From the NCBI GenBank assembly GCA_964410485.1, contig CAYPHJ010000020.1:1-53483 (forward strand): a stretch of DNA of 53,483 bases, in the 5' to 3' direction. The position numbers and the translations under genes were made by a program. The notes under the pieces are model-generated. The model had not been told where the DNA came from and ran no database searches. It saw nothing but the letters and a program-made list of their open reading frames with translations. This document shows positions 39,449 to 48,779 of the stretch, piece by piece (the stretch's first letter is position 1; every line of letters begins with the position of its first letter). Source of the stretch: CAYPHJ01 sp964410485. GTDB lineage: Bacteria; Desulfobacterota; Binatia; UBA9968.

Positions 39449-41878
39449 ATGGCTGACATAAAAATTTCCGACCAATCCGACTACAAAGCTGACAACATCA
39501 GAGTTCTCGAAGGTCTCGAAGCGGTCAGAAAACGCCCTGGAATGTACATCGGCGATACGAGTGAACGGGGATTGCACCATCTTGTATACGAGATCGTGGA
39601 CAACTCCATCGACGAAGCTCTCGCGGGTCATTGCAATCAGATTGAAGTTAGAATTCACATCGACAACAGCGTCACGGTAAGCGATAACGGCCGTGGCATT
39701 CCCGTCGACCTCCATCCAACCGAAGGAAAATCGGCCGCAGAGGTCGTTTTGACGAAACTTCATGCCGGGGGAAAATTCGACAAGGCATCTTATAAGGTTT
39801 CCGGTGGACTCCACGGTGTCGGCTTGTCAGTGGTCAACGCACTGGCCGAATCCCTGGAGGTGGATATCAAGCGCGACGGCAGGGTTTATCAGCAGAGTTA
39901 CAAGCGCGGAGTTCCAGAGGGACCGCTGAAGGAAGTTGGAAAATCGAAAGAGCGCGGCACCCGCGTCACTTTCAAACCGGACACCGAGGTCTTTGAGACG
40001 CAAGAGTTTAGCTTCGATCTTCTCTCCCAGCGGCTGCGGGAGCTGGCTTTTTTGAATCGCGGCTTGAAGATCACCATCGAAGACGAGCGAAGCCAGAAAA
40101 AGCATGAGTTTTTCTATGAAGGCGGTCTCAAGTCTTTTGTCGAGCACCTAAACCGCGCCAAGACCGCCATCCACCCGCAGGTTGTCCACTTTGCCGGCGA
40201 AAAAGAAGGTGTGGAAGTGGAAATCGCCATGCAGTGGAACGACGGTTACTCGGAGAACATTTTTTCATTTGCCAACAACATCAATACGAACGAGGGCGGC
40301 ACACACCTGATCGGGTTCAAATCCGCCTTGACGCGCACTATCAACAACTACTCGATCGATAGCGGACAGCTGAAGAAGGACGAAGAGAACCTCCAGGGAG
40401 AAGACGTTCGCGAGGGTTTGACCGCCGTCATCAGTGTGAAAGTTCCCGAGCCGCAGTTCGAGGGTCAGACCAAAACCAAGCTCGGCAACAGTGAGGTCAA
40501 GGGGATTGTTGAGGCATTGATCAACGAAAAATTCGCGAGCTATCTGAGCGAACATCCAACGGATGCAAAGAAGATCATCGCCAAGGGCATCGAAGCCGCC
40601 CGGGTCCGCGAAGCCACCCGCAAGGCCAAGGAGTTGGCGCGCCGCAAAGGAGCCTTGGATTCCGGCTCTTTGCCGGGGAAGCTCGCCGACTGCCAGGAGC
40701 GCGACCCGGCCCTGAGCGAGTTGTACATCGTTGAAGGCGATTCCGCAGGCGGCTCCGCCAAACAAGGTCGTGATCGCCGCAACCAGGCTATCCTTCCTCT
40801 TAAGGGGAAGATCCTCAACGTTGAAAAGGCCCGATTCGACAAAATGCTATCCTCTCAGGAGATCCGCCTCGTCGTCATGGCTTTGGGCGCGGGAATCAAA
40901 GAGGATTATGACCCCGCAAAACTACGCTACCATTCCATCATCATTATGACCGACGCGGACGTCGATGGTTCTCATATCCGTACTTTGCTCCTCACTTTTT
41001 TCTATCGACAAATGCCCGACCTTGTTGAAAAGGGCCATCTCTTCATCGCGCAGCCGCCGTTGTTCAAGGTGAAGCGCGGCAAACAAGAGCGCTACCTGAA
41101 GGATGAAGCGAGCCTGGAAGACCACCTGATCGAAATCGGAACCGAGAATATTTGCGTACGCGCGACCAACGATGGTAGCGGGCTTTCCGGGCAGGCACTG
41201 CAGACTTTCATCAAGAAGTCGGCGCGATGGGAAAAACTAATGGCGTTGATCACCCGCAAGCGTAAAAACCGGACGATACTCGAGGCATTGTTGCTGGAAG
41301 AAGAACTTGATGAAGAGACACTGAAGGATCAAAAGGCGTTAAATGATCTTCAGGCACGCCTGGCTTCCTACGTCAGCATGACCGCGCCGGAGCAAGCACC
41401 GATCTCTTGTCTCCTTCAGGAAGACGCCGAATACAACTGCTTCAAGCTTGTCTGCACGACGCGCGCTAACGGGACCGGGTTTCAGACGGTGATCGACCGC
41501 GAATTTCTGACGAGCCCAGAATACAAGGAAATCAAAAAGTTGTTTAACGACCTCACCGCTGTCGGCCTGCCGCCTTACGGCGTCGAGAACGGTGATCACA
41601 AAGCCCGGCTGCGCTCTCTCACGGAACTTCTGAACTACATCATGGAGCGCGGTAAGAAGGGACAATATATCCAGCGCTACAAGGGTTTAGGTGAAATGAA
41701 CCCCGACCAGTTGTGGGAGACCACCATGAACCCTGAAACCCGCGTCTTGTTGCAGGTACGCGTCGAAGACGCCGTCGAAGCCGACGAGATCTTTTCAACT
41801 TTGATGGGTGACGAGGTCGAACCCAGGCGCAAGTTCATCCAGGATCATGCTCTGACCGTCAAGAATCTGGATATCTAA
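39449..41878 (+). CDS. gyrB: DNA gyrase subunit B
   Basis: 809 residues from ATG 39449 (MADIKISDQSDYKADNIRVL); a longer frame from 39338 runs over the promoter. GHKL ATPase domain: EIVDNSIDEALAG near 42-54, VSDNGRGIPVD near 75-85, GGLHGVGLSVVNALAE near 120. The TOPRIM domain has YIVEGDSAGGSAKQGRDRRNQAILPLKGKILNVEKA near 430 and IIMTDADVDGSHIRTLLLTFFYRQMP near 500. The roughly 165-residue insertion typical of Gram-negative gyrases is present (about 570-730), then QRYKGLGEMNPDQLWETTM. It supplies the ATPase half of gyrase and is followed by gyrA after 65 bp. Confidence 0.99.
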   Translation: MADIKISDQSDYKADNIRVLEGLEAVRKRPGMYIGDTSERGLHHLVYEIVDNSIDEALAGHCNQIEVRIHIDNSVTVSDNGRGIPVDLHPTEGKSAAEVVLTKLHAGGKFDKASYKVSGGLHGVGLSVVNALAESLEVDIKRDGRVYQQSYKRGVPEGPLKEVGKSKERGTRVTFKPDTEVFETQEFSFDLLSQRLRELAFLNRGLKITIEDERSQKKHEFFYEGGLKSFVEHLNRAKTAIHPQVVHFAGEKEGVEVEIAMQWNDGYSENIFSFANNINTNEGGTHLIGFKSALTRTINNYSIDSGQLKKDEENLQGEDVREGLTAVISVKVPEPQFEGQTKTKLGNSEVKGIVEALINEKFASYLSEHPTDAKKIIAKGIEAARVREATRKAKELARRKGALDSGSLPGKLADCQERDPALSELYIVEGDSAGGSAKQGRDRRNQAILPLKGKILNVEKARFDKMLSSQEIRLVVMALGAGIKEDYDPAKLRYHSIIIMTDADVDGSHIRTLLLTFFYRQMPDLVEKGHLFIAQPPLFKVKRGKQERYLKDEASLEDHLIEIGTENICVRATNDGSGLSGQALQTFIKKSARWEKLMALITRKRKNRTILEALLLEEELDEETLKDQKALNDLQARLASYVSMTAPEQAPISCLLQEDAEYNCFKLVCTTRANGTGFQTVIDREFLTSPEYKEIKKLFNDLTAVGLPPYGVENGDHKARLRSLTELLNYIMERGKKGQYIQRYKGLGEMNPDQLWETTMNPETRVLLQVRVEDAVEADEIFSTLMGDEVEPRRKFIQDHALTVKNLDI

Positions 41879-41943
41879 TCTGATAGACGCTTCATCGGTT
41901 CAACTCGTTTCCTTTCGAGCCATTTGAACCAAACCACGCATCC

Positions 41944-44388
41944 ATGGAAGCAAGCCTGAAATCCCAAAAAGTCCCTGTCTACATTGAAGATCAAATGCGC
42001 CAGTCCTACATGGACTATGCGATGAGCGTCATCATCGGTCGCGCGCTCCCGGATGTGCGTGATGGCCTCAAACCGGTGCACCGCAGAGTCCTTTATGCCA
42101 TGTATGACATGGGAAACGTATGGAACAGCGCCTACAAGAAATCCGCTCGTGTCGTGGGCGATGTCATCGGTAAGTACCATCCTCACGGAGACGCGGCGGT
42201 CTATGACACGATCGTGCGCATGGCGCAGGATTTTTCGATGCGTTATCCACTGGTCGATGGCCAAGGAAATTTCGGTTCTATCGATGACGACCCTCCGGCC
42301 GCGATGCGATATACCGAGGTACGGATGGCGCAACTGGCCAGCGAAATCTTGGCCGATATTGAGCAAGAGACGGTAGATTTTGTCGCCAATTACGATGACT
42401 CGTTGACCGAACCGGCGGTCCTTCCATCGCGCATCCCCATCCTATTGATTAACGGCGCGTCGGGAATTGCCGTGGGTATGGCGACCAATATTCCTCCCCA
42501 CAATCTTGGCGAAGTCGTCGATGGGCTCGTTGCCCTGATCGAAAAACCAGACATTGCGATCGACGAACTGATGAAATTCATTCCCGGCCCGGATTTTCCA
42601 ACTGCCGGTTTCATCCATGGACAAGAGGCAATCGTTCAGGCCTATATGGACGGCCGCGGCATTATTCAGATGCGCGGCAAGGCGTTTACCGAAACCGTCA
42701 AACGCACCGGCAGAGAGCAGATCATCATCAGCGAGATCCCCTATATGGTGAGCAAGAAACGGCTCATCGAACAGATCGCCGAGCTTGTGCAACAAAAGAA
42801 ACTCGATGGGATTGCGGATCTGCGCGATGAATCGGACCGAGAAGGGATGCGCATTGTCATCGAGCTAAAGCGAGACTCCGTTCCCGACGTTATTCTGAAT
42901 CAGCTGTACAAGCACACCGCCCTCCAGGAGTCCTTTGGGGTGAATATGCTCGCGATCGTGGAGGGCCGGCCGCGACTGCTCAATTTGAAAGAAGCGCTGC
43001 TCGCGTTTGTCGATCATCGCAAAGAGGTCGTCACCCGGCGGACCGCTTATGACCTGAGAAAAGCCGAAGAGCGGCTGCACATTTTGGAAGGTCTGCGGAT
43101 CGCGTTGGAGCATCTTGACGCTGTGATCCAGCTGATCCGCGGAGCCCCCGATCCAAGGAGCGCCAAAGAGGGGTTAGTGGCGAATTTTGGGCTGAGCGAA
43201 ACCCAGGCGCAGGCAATCCTCGACATGCGTCTCCAGAGATTGACCGGTCTGGAACGCGACAAGATCCTGCAAGAACATCGCGAGACAGTTGAATGGATCA
43301 CCCAGCTAAACGCCATACTGGCCGACGAAAAAGAGATCTACAAAATCATCGTAGAGGAATTAAAACAAATCAGAGAAAAGTTCGGTGACGAGCGGCGGAC
43401 TCAAATTCTCAACCGCTCCGAAGAAATTTCCGCTGAAGACCTTATTGCCGACGAAGACATGGCCGTGACCATTTCTCACGAAGGCTACATTAAACGTAAT
43501 CCTGCCAACCTCTACCGCGCGCAACGTCGCGGTGGCAAAGGCAAAATCGGCACCACCACGCGAGAAGAGGATTTCGTATCGTATCTTTTTGTCGCTTCGA
43601 CTCACGCTTCGATCCTGTTTTTCACCACCACCGGCAAGGTTTACTGGATGAAAGTCCACGAGTTGCCCCAAGCCGGTCGGGCGGCCCGGGGTCGACCGAT
43701 CGTGAACCTGCTGCATCTCGAAGAAGGAGAAAAAGTTTCCGCCTTCTTGTCGGTTCGGGAATTTCAGGAAGGCCGTCATGTCGTGTTCGCTACGAAAATG
43801 GGCTTGATCAAGAAAACCGAGCTCATGGCATATGCCAATCCGCGCACGAGTGGCATACGTGCGATTGCGCTCGAGCCCGGCGATGAGGTTATCGGCGTTC
43901 AATTGACCGACGGACAGCAACAAATCATCCTTTCCACGGCCGCGGGGCAATCGATTCGTTTCAAGGAAGAACAGGTGCGCCCGACCAGCCGCGACACCTA
44001 CGGAGTGTTCGGCATGCGGCTCGACCAGGGAGATGCAGTCGTGAGCATGGAGATTCTCAGCCCCGGTGCGGATATCTTGACCGTCGCGGAAAATGGCCTG
44101 GGTAAGCGGACGCGGGCGGAAGAATATCGCCTGCAGTCCCGCGGCGGCCGCGGGATCATCACGATGAAAATAACCGAGAGAACCGGCCGGGTTGTGGGCG
44201 CTCAGCAGGTTACCGAAGACGATCAACTCATGCTTGTCACCAATAAAGGAAAAATCATTCGTCTCCACGTCAGAGACATTCGCGTGATCGGGCGAAACAC
44301 CCAGGGCGTACGGCTGATTGACCTCGAGGAAGGCGAGCGGGTGGTATCGCTGGCTCGCCTGGCGGAAAAAGAGGAGGATGAAGGCTAG
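41944..44388 (+). CDS. gyrA: DNA gyrase subunit A
   Basis: 814 residues from ATG 41944. The winged-helix domain holds the quinolone-resistance region HPHGDAAVYDTIVRMAQ (79-95) and the catalytic Tyr in AAMRYTEVRM near 122. The coiled-coil gate and the C-terminal beta-pinwheel follow, with the GyrA box QRRGGKGK near residue 523 that marks gyrase rather than topoisomerase IV. The C-terminus ends in an acidic tail (EKEEDEG). Residue 84, equivalent to E. coli Ser83, is Ala; Asp88 (E. coli Asp87) is kept. The gyrB-gyrA pair lies in the same direction and probably forms one operon with gpsA. Confidence 0.99.
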   Translation: MEASLKSQKVPVYIEDQMRQSYMDYAMSVIIGRALPDVRDGLKPVHRRVLYAMYDMGNVWNSAYKKSARVVGDVIGKYHPHGDAAVYDTIVRMAQDFSMRYPLVDGQGNFGSIDDDPPAAMRYTEVRMAQLASEILADIEQETVDFVANYDDSLTEPAVLPSRIPILLINGASGIAVGMATNIPPHNLGEVVDGLVALIEKPDIAIDELMKFIPGPDFPTAGFIHGQEAIVQAYMDGRGIIQMRGKAFTETVKRTGREQIIISEIPYMVSKKRLIEQIAELVQQKKLDGIADLRDESDREGMRIVIELKRDSVPDVILNQLYKHTALQESFGVNMLAIVEGRPRLLNLKEALLAFVDHRKEVVTRRTAYDLRKAEERLHILEGLRIALEHLDAVIQLIRGAPDPRSAKEGLVANFGLSETQAQAILDMRLQRLTGLERDKILQEHRETVEWITQLNAILADEKEIYKIIVEELKQIREKFGDERRTQILNRSEEISAEDLIADEDMAVTISHEGYIKRNPANLYRAQRRGGKGKIGTTTREEDFVSYLFVASTHASILFFTTTGKVYWMKVHELPQAGRAARGRPIVNLLHLEEGEKVSAFLSVREFQEGRHVVFATKMGLIKKTELMAYANPRTSGIRAIALEPGDEVIGVQLTDGQQQIILSTAAGQSIRFKEEQVRPTSRDTYGVFGMRLDQGDAVVSMEILSPGADILTVAENGLGKRTRAEEYRLQSRGGRGIITMKITERTGRVVGAQQVTEDDQLMLVTNKGKIIRLHVRDIRVIGRNTQGVRLIDLEEGERVVSLARLAEKEEDEG

Positions 44389-44482
44389 TCGCAAGCAGGT
44401 CTATACCCGGCCCGAACTGTTGGAGTAAGCAACGGTTTCCGAGGTGGCTCGGGTGGCGGCCAAGGAAGAGTCTCCAAATCCT

Positions 44483-45490
44483 ATGCTCAATTCCATCGGT
44501 GTGATCGGCTCCGGCGGTTGGGGGATAACCCTTGCCAAGCTGCTAGCTGATAAGGGCAGCGCGGTCACCCTCTGGTGTCATAGCCCGGACAACTTTCGCG
44601 CGCTTGTGACCGAGAGAGAAAGCCAGTTTTATCTTCCTGAAATCAAACTCCCCGCCCCCGTTCAGGTCACGCAGTCGCTAAAGGAAGCCGTCGACCACAA
44701 AACTCTGATCATTTGTGCCGTACCTTCGCATGCGGTTCGCGAGGTCATCACAGCCGCCTCATCCCACGTTCCTTCAGGCACTATCGTTGTGTGTGGAACC
44801 AAAGGACTGGAAGAAGGAAGCCTCAAAACCATGGGGGAAGTATTGGCCGACATCTTTGGGGAAGCCCGCAAGAAGCGGCTTGCATTTTTGTCAGGCCCAA
44901 CATTCGCGATCGAAGTCGCTCGAGGTCTTCCCGCCGCGGTAACCGTTGCCGCCTCTGATGGGGAGATCGCCGCATATGTCCAAGAAACTTTCACCACCCA
45001 GACGTTTCGCGTCTACACATCCCAGGATATCCTCGGCGTTCAGATGGGGGGCGTCATCAAGAATGTCATTGCTATCGCCGCCGGAGTCAGTGATGGTCTA
45101 GGGCTTGGTCAAAATGCCCGGGCGGCATTAATCACACGCGGCCTTGCGGAAATGACGCGGTTGGCAGTCGGCATGGGCGCTCAGCCGGCGACGCTGGCAG
45201 GGTTACCAGGACTTGGCGATTTGATTTTGACCTGTGCCGGCGACCTCAGCCGCAATCGCGCGGTCGGCGTGCAGATGGCGCAAGGCAAAACTATTCAGGA
45301 AATCACTGGCGGGATGAGGATGATAGCCGAGGGGGTCCGTAACACCCGCTCGGTGTATCTCCTGGCGCGCCAACTGGAGCGTGAGATGCCCATTGTGGAG
45401 CAGATGTATCACGTGATGTTTCACGGCAAGCGCCCCTCAGAGGCCGTACGAGATTTGATGCAACGCTCCCTGAAACCGGAAGTAATCTGA
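44483..45490 (+). CDS. gpsA: Glycerol-3-phosphate dehydrogenase [NAD(P)+]
   Basis: 335 residues from ATG 44483 (MLNSIGVIGSGGWGITLAKLL); GTG 44444 is an in-frame alternative adding 13 residues. It reduces dihydroxyacetone phosphate to sn-glycerol 3-phosphate for phospholipid synthesis. Dinucleotide motif GSGGWGITLA near 8-17; substrate/catalytic blocks LSGPTFAIEVARGLPAAVTVA near 135-155, GGVIKNVIAIAAGVSDGLGLGQNARAALITRG near 185-215 with the catalytic Lys, and LPGLGDLILTC near 240. Length matches E. coli GpsA. It follows gyrA by 94 bp, same strand. Confidence 0.98.
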   Translation: MLNSIGVIGSGGWGITLAKLLADKGSAVTLWCHSPDNFRALVTERESQFYLPEIKLPAPVQVTQSLKEAVDHKTLIICAVPSHAVREVITAASSHVPSGTIVVCGTKGLEEGSLKTMGEVLADIFGEARKKRLAFLSGPTFAIEVARGLPAAVTVAASDGEIAAYVQETFTTQTFRVYTSQDILGVQMGGVIKNVIAIAAGVSDGLGLGQNARAALITRGLAEMTRLAVGMGAQPATLAGLPGLGDLILTCAGDLSRNRAVGVQMAQGKTIQEITGGMRMIAEGVRNTRSVYLLARQLEREMPIVEQMYHVMFHGKRPSEAVRDLMQRSLKPEVI

Positions 45491-45553
45491 ATTGACAATG
45501 CCCCGGCTGTATGGTTGAAATAATGTTTTGAATGCGTGCAAACGGAGCGGTAA

Positions 45554-45715
45554 ATGAAGCGGACGTACCAACCCAGCAACATAAGAAGGAAGAGGACTCA
45601 CGGTTTCCTTACTCGAATGGAAACTCCCGGTGGTCGCAAAGTGTTGAAGAGACGCAGGGCAAAGGGACGAAAGAGGCTGACCGTGGTTGTCCCGCCGAAG
45701 CGGGCGCGCACGTAG
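45554..45715 (+). CDS. rpmH: 50S ribosomal protein L34
   Basis: 53-residue, highly basic protein: MKRTYQPSNIRRKRTHGF, then a middle R-M-x-T-x-x-G-R-x-V-L-K-R-R-R-x-K-G-R-x-R-L pattern, all diagnostic for L34. It has a short C-terminal extension (VVVPPKRART) beyond the usual 44-46 residues. ATG 45554 follows CGGAGCGG. The stop at 45713-45715 is 9 bp before rnpA, the conserved rpmH-rnpA order of bacteria. Confidence 0.98.
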   Translation: MKRTYQPSNIRRKRTHGFLTRMETPGGRKVLKRRRAKGRKRLTVVVPPKRART

Positions 45716-45724
45716 AGCCGGGGA

Positions 45725-46087
45725 ATGTTGCCTGGACGAACGGAAAAATTTCCGAAAACTGCTCGCCTGAGAAAACGACCTCAATTCCTGAAGCTGTCAA
45801 GGATCGGCAAGAAGGTCCATTCTTCCGACTTCATTGTTATCAGTAAAAGCACCGGCAATCCAGAATCCAGATTAGGGATCACTGTCAGCGCTAAGGTCGG
45901 CAATGCCGTGGTGCGCAATCGCATCAAACGCCTGGTACGTGAGGCGTTTCGGCGCCTCCGCCATGAGTTGGTGCCCGGTGTGGATGTTCTTGTGATTGCA
46001 AAAAAAGCGCGAAAAACCGTCTCCTTGCGACAGGTTGAGGAAGAAATCGTAGGTAGCCTCATTGATCAAAGGAGGCGCTCGAAATAG
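45725..46087 (+). CDS. rnpA: Ribonuclease P protein component
   Basis: 120 residues from ATG 45725. The protein subunit of RNase P, which with the RNA subunit (not in this window) removes 5' leaders of tRNA precursors. The family RNR motif is seen in GNAVVRNRIKRLVREAFR near residues 59-76, and an N-terminal RLRKRPQFLKLSRIGKK segment matches the usual start. Its TAG stop overlaps the GTG start of yidD (TAGTG). Confidence 0.97.
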   Translation: MLPGRTEKFPKTARLRKRPQFLKLSRIGKKVHSSDFIVISKSTGNPESRLGITVSAKVGNAVVRNRIKRLVREAFRRLRHELVPGVDVLVIAKKARKTVSLRQVEEEIVGSLIDQRRRSK

Positions 46088-46308
46088 TGGCTACGATCTT
46101 GCGCATGGCAGTTTCGCTCGCGCCCAGGCTGTATCACCGTTTGTTGTCGCCTTTCTTGCCTCCCGCGTGCCGGTTTTTTCCGCCGTGCTCGGTGTATACG
46201 TCAGTGGCTATCGAAAAATATGGAATTTTGAAGGGATTATCGTTAGGGTTTCGTCGATTGTTCCGCTGTCATCCGTGGAATCTCGGCGGCTATGATCCTG
46301 TCCGTTAG
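46087..46308 (+). CDS. yidD: Membrane protein insertion efficiency factor YidD
   Basis: 73 residues from GTG 46087. YidD is a small membrane-associated protein that helps YidC insert proteins. The family signature is complete: LYHRLLSPFLPPACRFFPPCSVYTSVAIEKYG and GFRRLFRCHPWNLGGYDPV. Start overlaps the rnpA stop and the gene ends 9 bp before yidC, the standard rnpA-yidD-yidC order. Confidence 0.97.
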   Translation: MATILRMAVSLAPRLYHRLLSPFLPPACRFFPPCSVYTSVAIEKYGILKGLSLGFRRLFRCHPWNLGGYDPVR

Positions 46309-46317
46309 TTTTGCGCA

Positions 46318-47916
46318 ATGGATAAGCGTGCCTTTCTTGCTGTCATTCTGTCGCTGTTGGTTCTCGTGCTCTATCAGGAGTGGCTCACTCGTTACTATAG
46401 TGATCCGGTCGAGGATTTTCCAGTTGAAGAGCCAAAAACCGACGATCCGGGAGCGCTCAGTCGCCCCCCGCCTGTAAGTTTCACGGCGCCGCCTCCGGTC
46501 CCTTTCAGCGAGCAGATAAGGGACGTCAGGATCGAGACCGATGACTACATCGCTGTGTTCACCAACGCTGGCGGACGGCTCAAGAGTTTTAAGTTTAAAA
46601 AGTACAGGACTTCGTTTGAAGAAAGAAGTCCGCCGTTTGAGATTGTCGCCTCCGCTCCAGGTGTTCCCTACCCCCTCGGCCTGCGCTGGCAAGCGGAAGA
46701 TGACAGCCAGCTAGTTTACTCAGTTCAGGGAGTTAGTCTAAACCTGACCGGTGACAGCAAAGGGGCACTGATCTTTCGCGGACAAACACCTGCCGGCACC
46801 AACGTTGCCAAGACCTTCACGTTTACGGGTTCCAGCTACCGGATCGGCATGGATGTTACTGTCAGGAGCGCCGATGGGCGAAACCTGACGCCCCAGGTGG
46901 TGCTCAGCGACAAGAGCGATCATACCGACCTGAATCCTGACGCCCAGTTTGAAGGATTCCTCGCCCGCATTGATAACAAAGTGCAGCGCAAGGGGCCAAC
47001 GGAGGCCCTCAACGCACAGGAGTTTCAGGGTGAAATTGCGTGGCAGGGCTTTGGCCATACGTATTTCCTGTTCGCAATTCTACCGCCTGAGGGTGGCGCA
47101 GAGCACGCTACGCTGGGGCAGGTTGGCCCGGCTCTCATTGCCACCATCGCTCCCCAGGGACCGCCCAAAGATGTCGATTCCTACACGCTGTTTATTGGTC
47201 CAAAGAAGATCGAAATTTTGAACGAGATGGGCAGGAGTTTGGACGAATCTATTGATTTCGGCTTTTTTGGGCGCTTCGCCATACCTCAGGTGTTCCTACA
47301 GATACTGCATTTCCTTCACGGCTTTACTGGCAGCTATGGGCTCGATATCATCCTGTTAACGGTGTTCATCAAACTTCTTCTGGCTCCCCTCACGCACAAG
47401 AGCTTTGTTTCGATGAAGCAGATGCAAAAACTGGCGCCGCAAATGGAGCGGATCAAGGAGAAGTTCAAAGACGACCGCGAAAAGCTCAACAAGGAAATCA
47501 TGGAGATGTACCGGCGCAACGGCGTCAATCCGTTGGGTGGCTGCCTACCGATGCTAGTTCAGCTTCCGGTGTTTATCGGTTTATACAGCGCTCTGAGCAC
47601 GCCCATTGAGCTCAGGCATGCGCCGTTCTTATGGATTAAGGATCTGTCAAGGCCTGACTGGCAGTCGCTGCCCTTTAGCATCGGCGACTGGCAGTTGGGA
47701 TTTCCGGTATTGACTTTGCTGATGGGTGCCAGCATGTTTGTGCAACAGTGGATGACCCCCATGGCGGGCGATCCGAATCAAAGAAAAATCATGCTAATGA
47801 TGCCCGTCGTGTTCACTTTTCTGTTCGTTTCCTTCCCGGCCGGTTTGACAGTCTATTGGCTTGTCAACAATATCCTGACGATTGGACAGCAATACTGGAT
47901 CATGCGCAAGGAGTGA
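46318..47916 (+). CDS. yidC: Membrane protein insertase YidC
   Basis: 532 residues, Gram-negative form. The N-terminal membrane helix (AFLAVILSLLVLVLYQEWL, residues 4-22) is followed by a large periplasmic beta-supersandwich domain (about 60-330) and the conserved five-helix insertase core (FLHGFTGSYGLDIILLTVFIKLLLAPLTHKSF near 325-360, then MLVQLPVFIGLYSALSTPIELRHAPF and the last two helices). It ends QQYWIMRKE. It works with or without SecYEG to place proteins in the inner membrane. Confidence 0.98.
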   Translation: MDKRAFLAVILSLLVLVLYQEWLTRYYSDPVEDFPVEEPKTDDPGALSRPPPVSFTAPPPVPFSEQIRDVRIETDDYIAVFTNAGGRLKSFKFKKYRTSFEERSPPFEIVASAPGVPYPLGLRWQAEDDSQLVYSVQGVSLNLTGDSKGALIFRGQTPAGTNVAKTFTFTGSSYRIGMDVTVRSADGRNLTPQVVLSDKSDHTDLNPDAQFEGFLARIDNKVQRKGPTEALNAQEFQGEIAWQGFGHTYFLFAILPPEGGAEHATLGQVGPALIATIAPQGPPKDVDSYTLFIGPKKIEILNEMGRSLDESIDFGFFGRFAIPQVFLQILHFLHGFTGSYGLDIILLTVFIKLLLAPLTHKSFVSMKQMQKLAPQMERIKEKFKDDREKLNKEIMEMYRRNGVNPLGGCLPMLVQLPVFIGLYSALSTPIELRHAPFLWIKDLSRPDWQSLPFSIGDWQLGFPVLTLLMGASMFVQQWMTPMAGDPNQRKIMLMMPVVFTFLFVSFPAGLTVYWLVNNILTIGQQYWIMRKE

Positions 47917-47941
47917 AGCGCCTTGGGCTGAGGTCTGAGTT

Positions 47942-48742
47942 ATGGATTACATCGAAACCGAAGGTGACACTATTGATCAGGCGATCGAAAACGCTCTCGA
48001 GGCCCTCGGAGTGGACCGAGAAAAGATCACAGTAGATATATTGTCGGAGGGGAAAAAAGGAATACTTGGCTTCGGCGCGCAGAAGGCCCGCATTCGCGCC
48101 TCACTAACCAGATCCAGCGCCGAATTGCAGCGCTCGATCTCCGAACCGTTTACGGCTGAGGAAGCGGCTCCACAGATGGAAGCGGCCGCTTTGGTCGAAA
48201 GAGCCAGGGCCGTGTTGTCGGAAACGCTGCGATTAATGGGCACTGAAGCGTCCGTCCACGTCAAGGCCGGGGAAGCGTCCGGGGAAACGGTTCTGGAAAT
48301 TCATACAGACCGCAGCGGCCTTCTGATCGGCCGCAAAGGCCAGACTTTGGAGGCGCTTCAGTATGTCGTGGGTCGTATTGTCGGAGATCGCCAGGATACC
48401 GAGGGCGCGCATATCGTTATCGATGTTGAAAACTATCGCGAACGACGGCGAAAAACCCTTCAGGACATGGCCTTGCGTCTGGGTGAAAAAGCCAAACGGC
48501 AGCGGAAAACTATAACGGTGGATGCCCTGAGCCCGGCCGATCGGCGTGTGATTCATGCGGCCCTTCAGGATGACCCCTGGTTGACCACGAAAAGTCTCGG
48601 CCAAGGCTCATATCGTAGGCTGCTGATTATACCTGAGGGTGATCGTAAAAAGCGCAATGGCGCCAACCCAGGCGACAGCGCGCCATCGTCCAAGCCAACA
48701 AAAGACGCGGCGGGATCGCGCAGCCGCAATTCTTCCGCCTAA
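47942..48742 (+). CDS. jag: RNA-binding protein Jag/KhpB (Jag_N-KH-R3H)
   Basis: 266 residues from ATG 47942. Jag-N domain: MDYIETEGDTIDQAIENAL and KKGILGFGAQKARIRASL (1-55). KH domain near 90-160 with the GXXG-type loop GRKGQTLEALQYVV, and an R3H domain near 160-225 (DVENYRERRRKTLQDMALRLGEKAK, then R-x-x-x-H in ADRRVIHAAL). Jag/KhpB binds RNA and affects cell-wall growth in Gram-positives; in Gram-negatives it is usually found after yidC, as here. The tail from about 230 is low-complexity. Confidence 0.95.
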   Translation: MDYIETEGDTIDQAIENALEALGVDREKITVDILSEGKKGILGFGAQKARIRASLTRSSAELQRSISEPFTAEEAAPQMEAAALVERARAVLSETLRLMGTEASVHVKAGEASGETVLEIHTDRSGLLIGRKGQTLEALQYVVGRIVGDRQDTEGAHIVIDVENYRERRRKTLQDMALRLGEKAKRQRKTITVDALSPADRRVIHAALQDDPWLTTKSLGQGSYRRLLIIPEGDRKKRNGANPGDSAPSSKPTKDAAGSRSRNSSA

Positions 48743-48779
48743 AGCCTTGAAACTTGATCGTTGAACCCTGTTCGTAATC

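Noticed and set aside
42243..42251. TTATCCACT resembling a DnaA box
   Set aside because: Single near-match inside gyrA coding sequence; no cluster or AT-rich unwinding region nearby.
43360..44394. Long open frame antisense to gyrA
   Set aside because: Shadow of the highly conserved gyrA coding sequence with no recognisable domain.
45492..45526. TTGACA right after gpsA as a promoter for rpmH
   Set aside because: No acceptable -10 hexamer lies 16-18 bp downstream; TATGGT is 12 bp and TAATGT 23 bp away.
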